Source: Phascolarctobacterium sp.
GTDB lineage: Bacteria; Bacillota; Negativicutes; Acidaminococcales; Acidaminococcaceae
Assembly (NCBI GenBank): GCA_004558595.1
Contig: SFCN01000025.1
Coordinates: 1-26,989 of the forward strand
Reading direction: 5' to 3'
Length of the DNA: 26,989 nucleotides
In this document: positions 25,985-26,989 of the stretch, in pieces
Numbering within the stretch: position 1 is the stretch's first letter
Layout of the letters: each line of letters starts with the position of its first letter
Translations under genes and position numbers: made by a program
The notes under the pieces: generated by a model
The model's database searches: none
What the model was told of the DNA's origin: nothing
Seen by the model: only the letters and a program-made list of their open reading frames with translations

Positions 25985-26962
25985 ATGCTTCTGATTAGCA
26001 TTGTTGCCGCGATGGTCATTTTTTTGGTGTTCTTGGCTATTTATAGCTCCATGAACAAGAGTAATGTCCAGGTTAGTCAGCGTGTGCGCCGTATTGGTGA
26101 TGTTAATCGCCAGCGGGCTCATAGCGTCGGTAGCGGGAGCTTTTGGGATGACTTTAATAGTAGTCGTGTGAGCACCTGGGCTAAGGCTGGTGCAGATCGC
26201 TTTGGCAAGTTCTTCCCCAAAAGGGCTTGGTTTGAGATGCAGGTGGAGCGGGCTGCTTTGCCTGTGACTGGTAGCGAATATGCTACGATAACCTTTTTTG
26301 GGGGCCTGTTCTGGTTTTTCTTGATGCTGATTGCTAATGGCAGTCTTGTACGCTCGGCAGTGATTTGCGTTGCCTGGTGGTTGATTGCTAGCTTTTATCT
26401 GTTTAATTTGGGACAGAAACGCATTAAGGCATTTAATGCACAGCTGGGGGATGCAATTGTCATGATGAGCAATGCTGTTAAGGCGGGCTTTACCTTTCAG
26501 CAGGCCATGGATATTGTTTCTAAGGAAATGAATGATCCTATTAGTGGTGAGTTTAGTCGGGCTATTAACGAGGTGCAGCTGGGGGTGCCCTTAGAGGATG
26601 CTTTAAATGGTATCAGTAAGCGCATTACTAGTGATGACTTTGACCTAGTAGCTACGGCGGTTATTATTCAGCGGCAGGTTGGTGGCAACCTGACTCATAT
26701 TCTGGATACTGTAGGGCAGACAATTCGCGAGCGCATTAAGCTTAATGGCGAGATTAAGTCCTTGACAGCGGAAGGTATTATGAGTGGTTGGATTATTGGC
26801 CTCTTGCCTGTGGCTTTAGCTGGCTTCTTCTTAATGCTGGATCCTCATTATTTTGATGAGTTCCTGCAGGCTAGCTTTGGTAAAACCTTGGTGATTGTGG
26901 CTGTAGTAAGTGAGATTATTGGTGGCCTGATCATCAAGAAGATTGTTAATGTTAGGATATGA
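25985..26962 (+). CDS. tadB: Tad pilus inner-membrane platform protein TadB
   Basis: Inner-membrane platform of the Flp pilus machine, 325 residues. An N-terminal membrane segment (about 2-20) and a central pair of segments (about 95-140) are present. The cytoplasmic type II secretion F domain has A-F-N-A-Q-L-G-D-A-I-V-M-M-S-N-A-V-K-A-G-F and Q-R-Q-V-G-G-N-L. Two C-terminal segments lie at about 275-325. The ATG at 25985 lies 4 nt after the CpaE2 stop, with GGAGGGCGGTG upstream; a TTG at 25955 would overlap the previous gene without better support. A tadA/cpaF motor gene normally sits between cpaE and tadB but is not here. The last 27 bases of the window contain nothing identifiable. Confidence 0.93.
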   Translation: MLLISIVAAMVIFLVFLAIYSSMNKSNVQVSQRVRRIGDVNRQRAHSVGSGSFWDDFNSSRVSTWAKAGADRFGKFFPKRAWFEMQVERAALPVTGSEYATITFFGGLFWFFLMLIANGSLVRSAVICVAWWLIASFYLFNLGQKRIKAFNAQLGDAIVMMSNAVKAGFTFQQAMDIVSKEMNDPISGEFSRAINEVQLGVPLEDALNGISKRITSDDFDLVATAVIIQRQVGGNLTHILDTVGQTIRERIKLNGEIKSLTAEGIMSGWIIGLLPVALAGFFLMLDPHYFDEFLQASFGKTLVIVAVVSEIIGGLIIKKIVNVRI

Positions 26963-26989
26963 CACTTAGGTGCTTATCATATAAATTTA

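Overview
The window looks like a chromosomal segment of a diderm member of the Bacillota, most likely class Negativicutes. A Bacillota-type gene order is present (cggR-gap-pgk-tpi-gpmI-eno, then secG-esterase-rnr-smpB-ssrA). It sits beside a Tad/Flp pilus locus that encodes an outer-membrane secretin, which a monoderm would not need. Composition is moderate GC with AT-rich intergenic DNA and promoters that often carry an extended -10 (TGn before the hexamer). The class assignment is inference; family or genus cannot be fixed from the sequence alone.

Layout. Bases 1-2890 are the end of a ribosomal RNA operon: the 16S-23S spacer tail, 23S, 5S and a terminator. Both rRNA genes are abnormal. The 23S lacks about 40 nt near 2076 and about 95 nt near 2531 (including the A-loop), and its canonical 3' end is gone. 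The 5S stops after about 85 nt. As written this operon could not make working rRNA, so it is either a degenerate copy or a misassembly. Bases 2908-3139 hold a gene-free, highly structured, repeat-like element. A small YccF membrane protein follows.

Bases 3780-10877 form a complete lower-glycolysis operon: a promoter, a repeated GGGAC operator, the CggR-type regulator, GAPDH, a single-polypeptide phosphoglycerate kinase-triosephosphate isomerase fusion, cofactor-independent phosphoglycerate mutase, enolase and a terminator. Bases 10962-18147 carry SecG, a membrane pyrophosphatase, a carboxylesterase, a hotdog thioesterase, RNase R, SmpB and tmRNA. The last three make up the ribosome-rescue and non-stop mRNA decay module.

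Bases 18150-21581 hold a TM1266-type small ACT-like protein behind two matched palindromes and a 66-residue membrane protein on the minus strand with a near-perfect promoter. They also hold a uracil-permease-type transporter and an M20 amidohydrolase of the carbamoyl-amino-acid/allantoate type. Bases 21784-26962 are the start of a Tad pilus operon: promoter, 5' leader hairpin, CpaB, CpaC secretin, two different CpaE/TadZ ATPases and TadB. The usual TadA/CpaF motor gene is absent from between CpaE and TadB. The two CpaE proteins have lost opposite lysines of the deviant Walker A motif, which suggests an obligate heterodimer with one composite ATP site. That is the most novel-looking mechanistic signal in the window.
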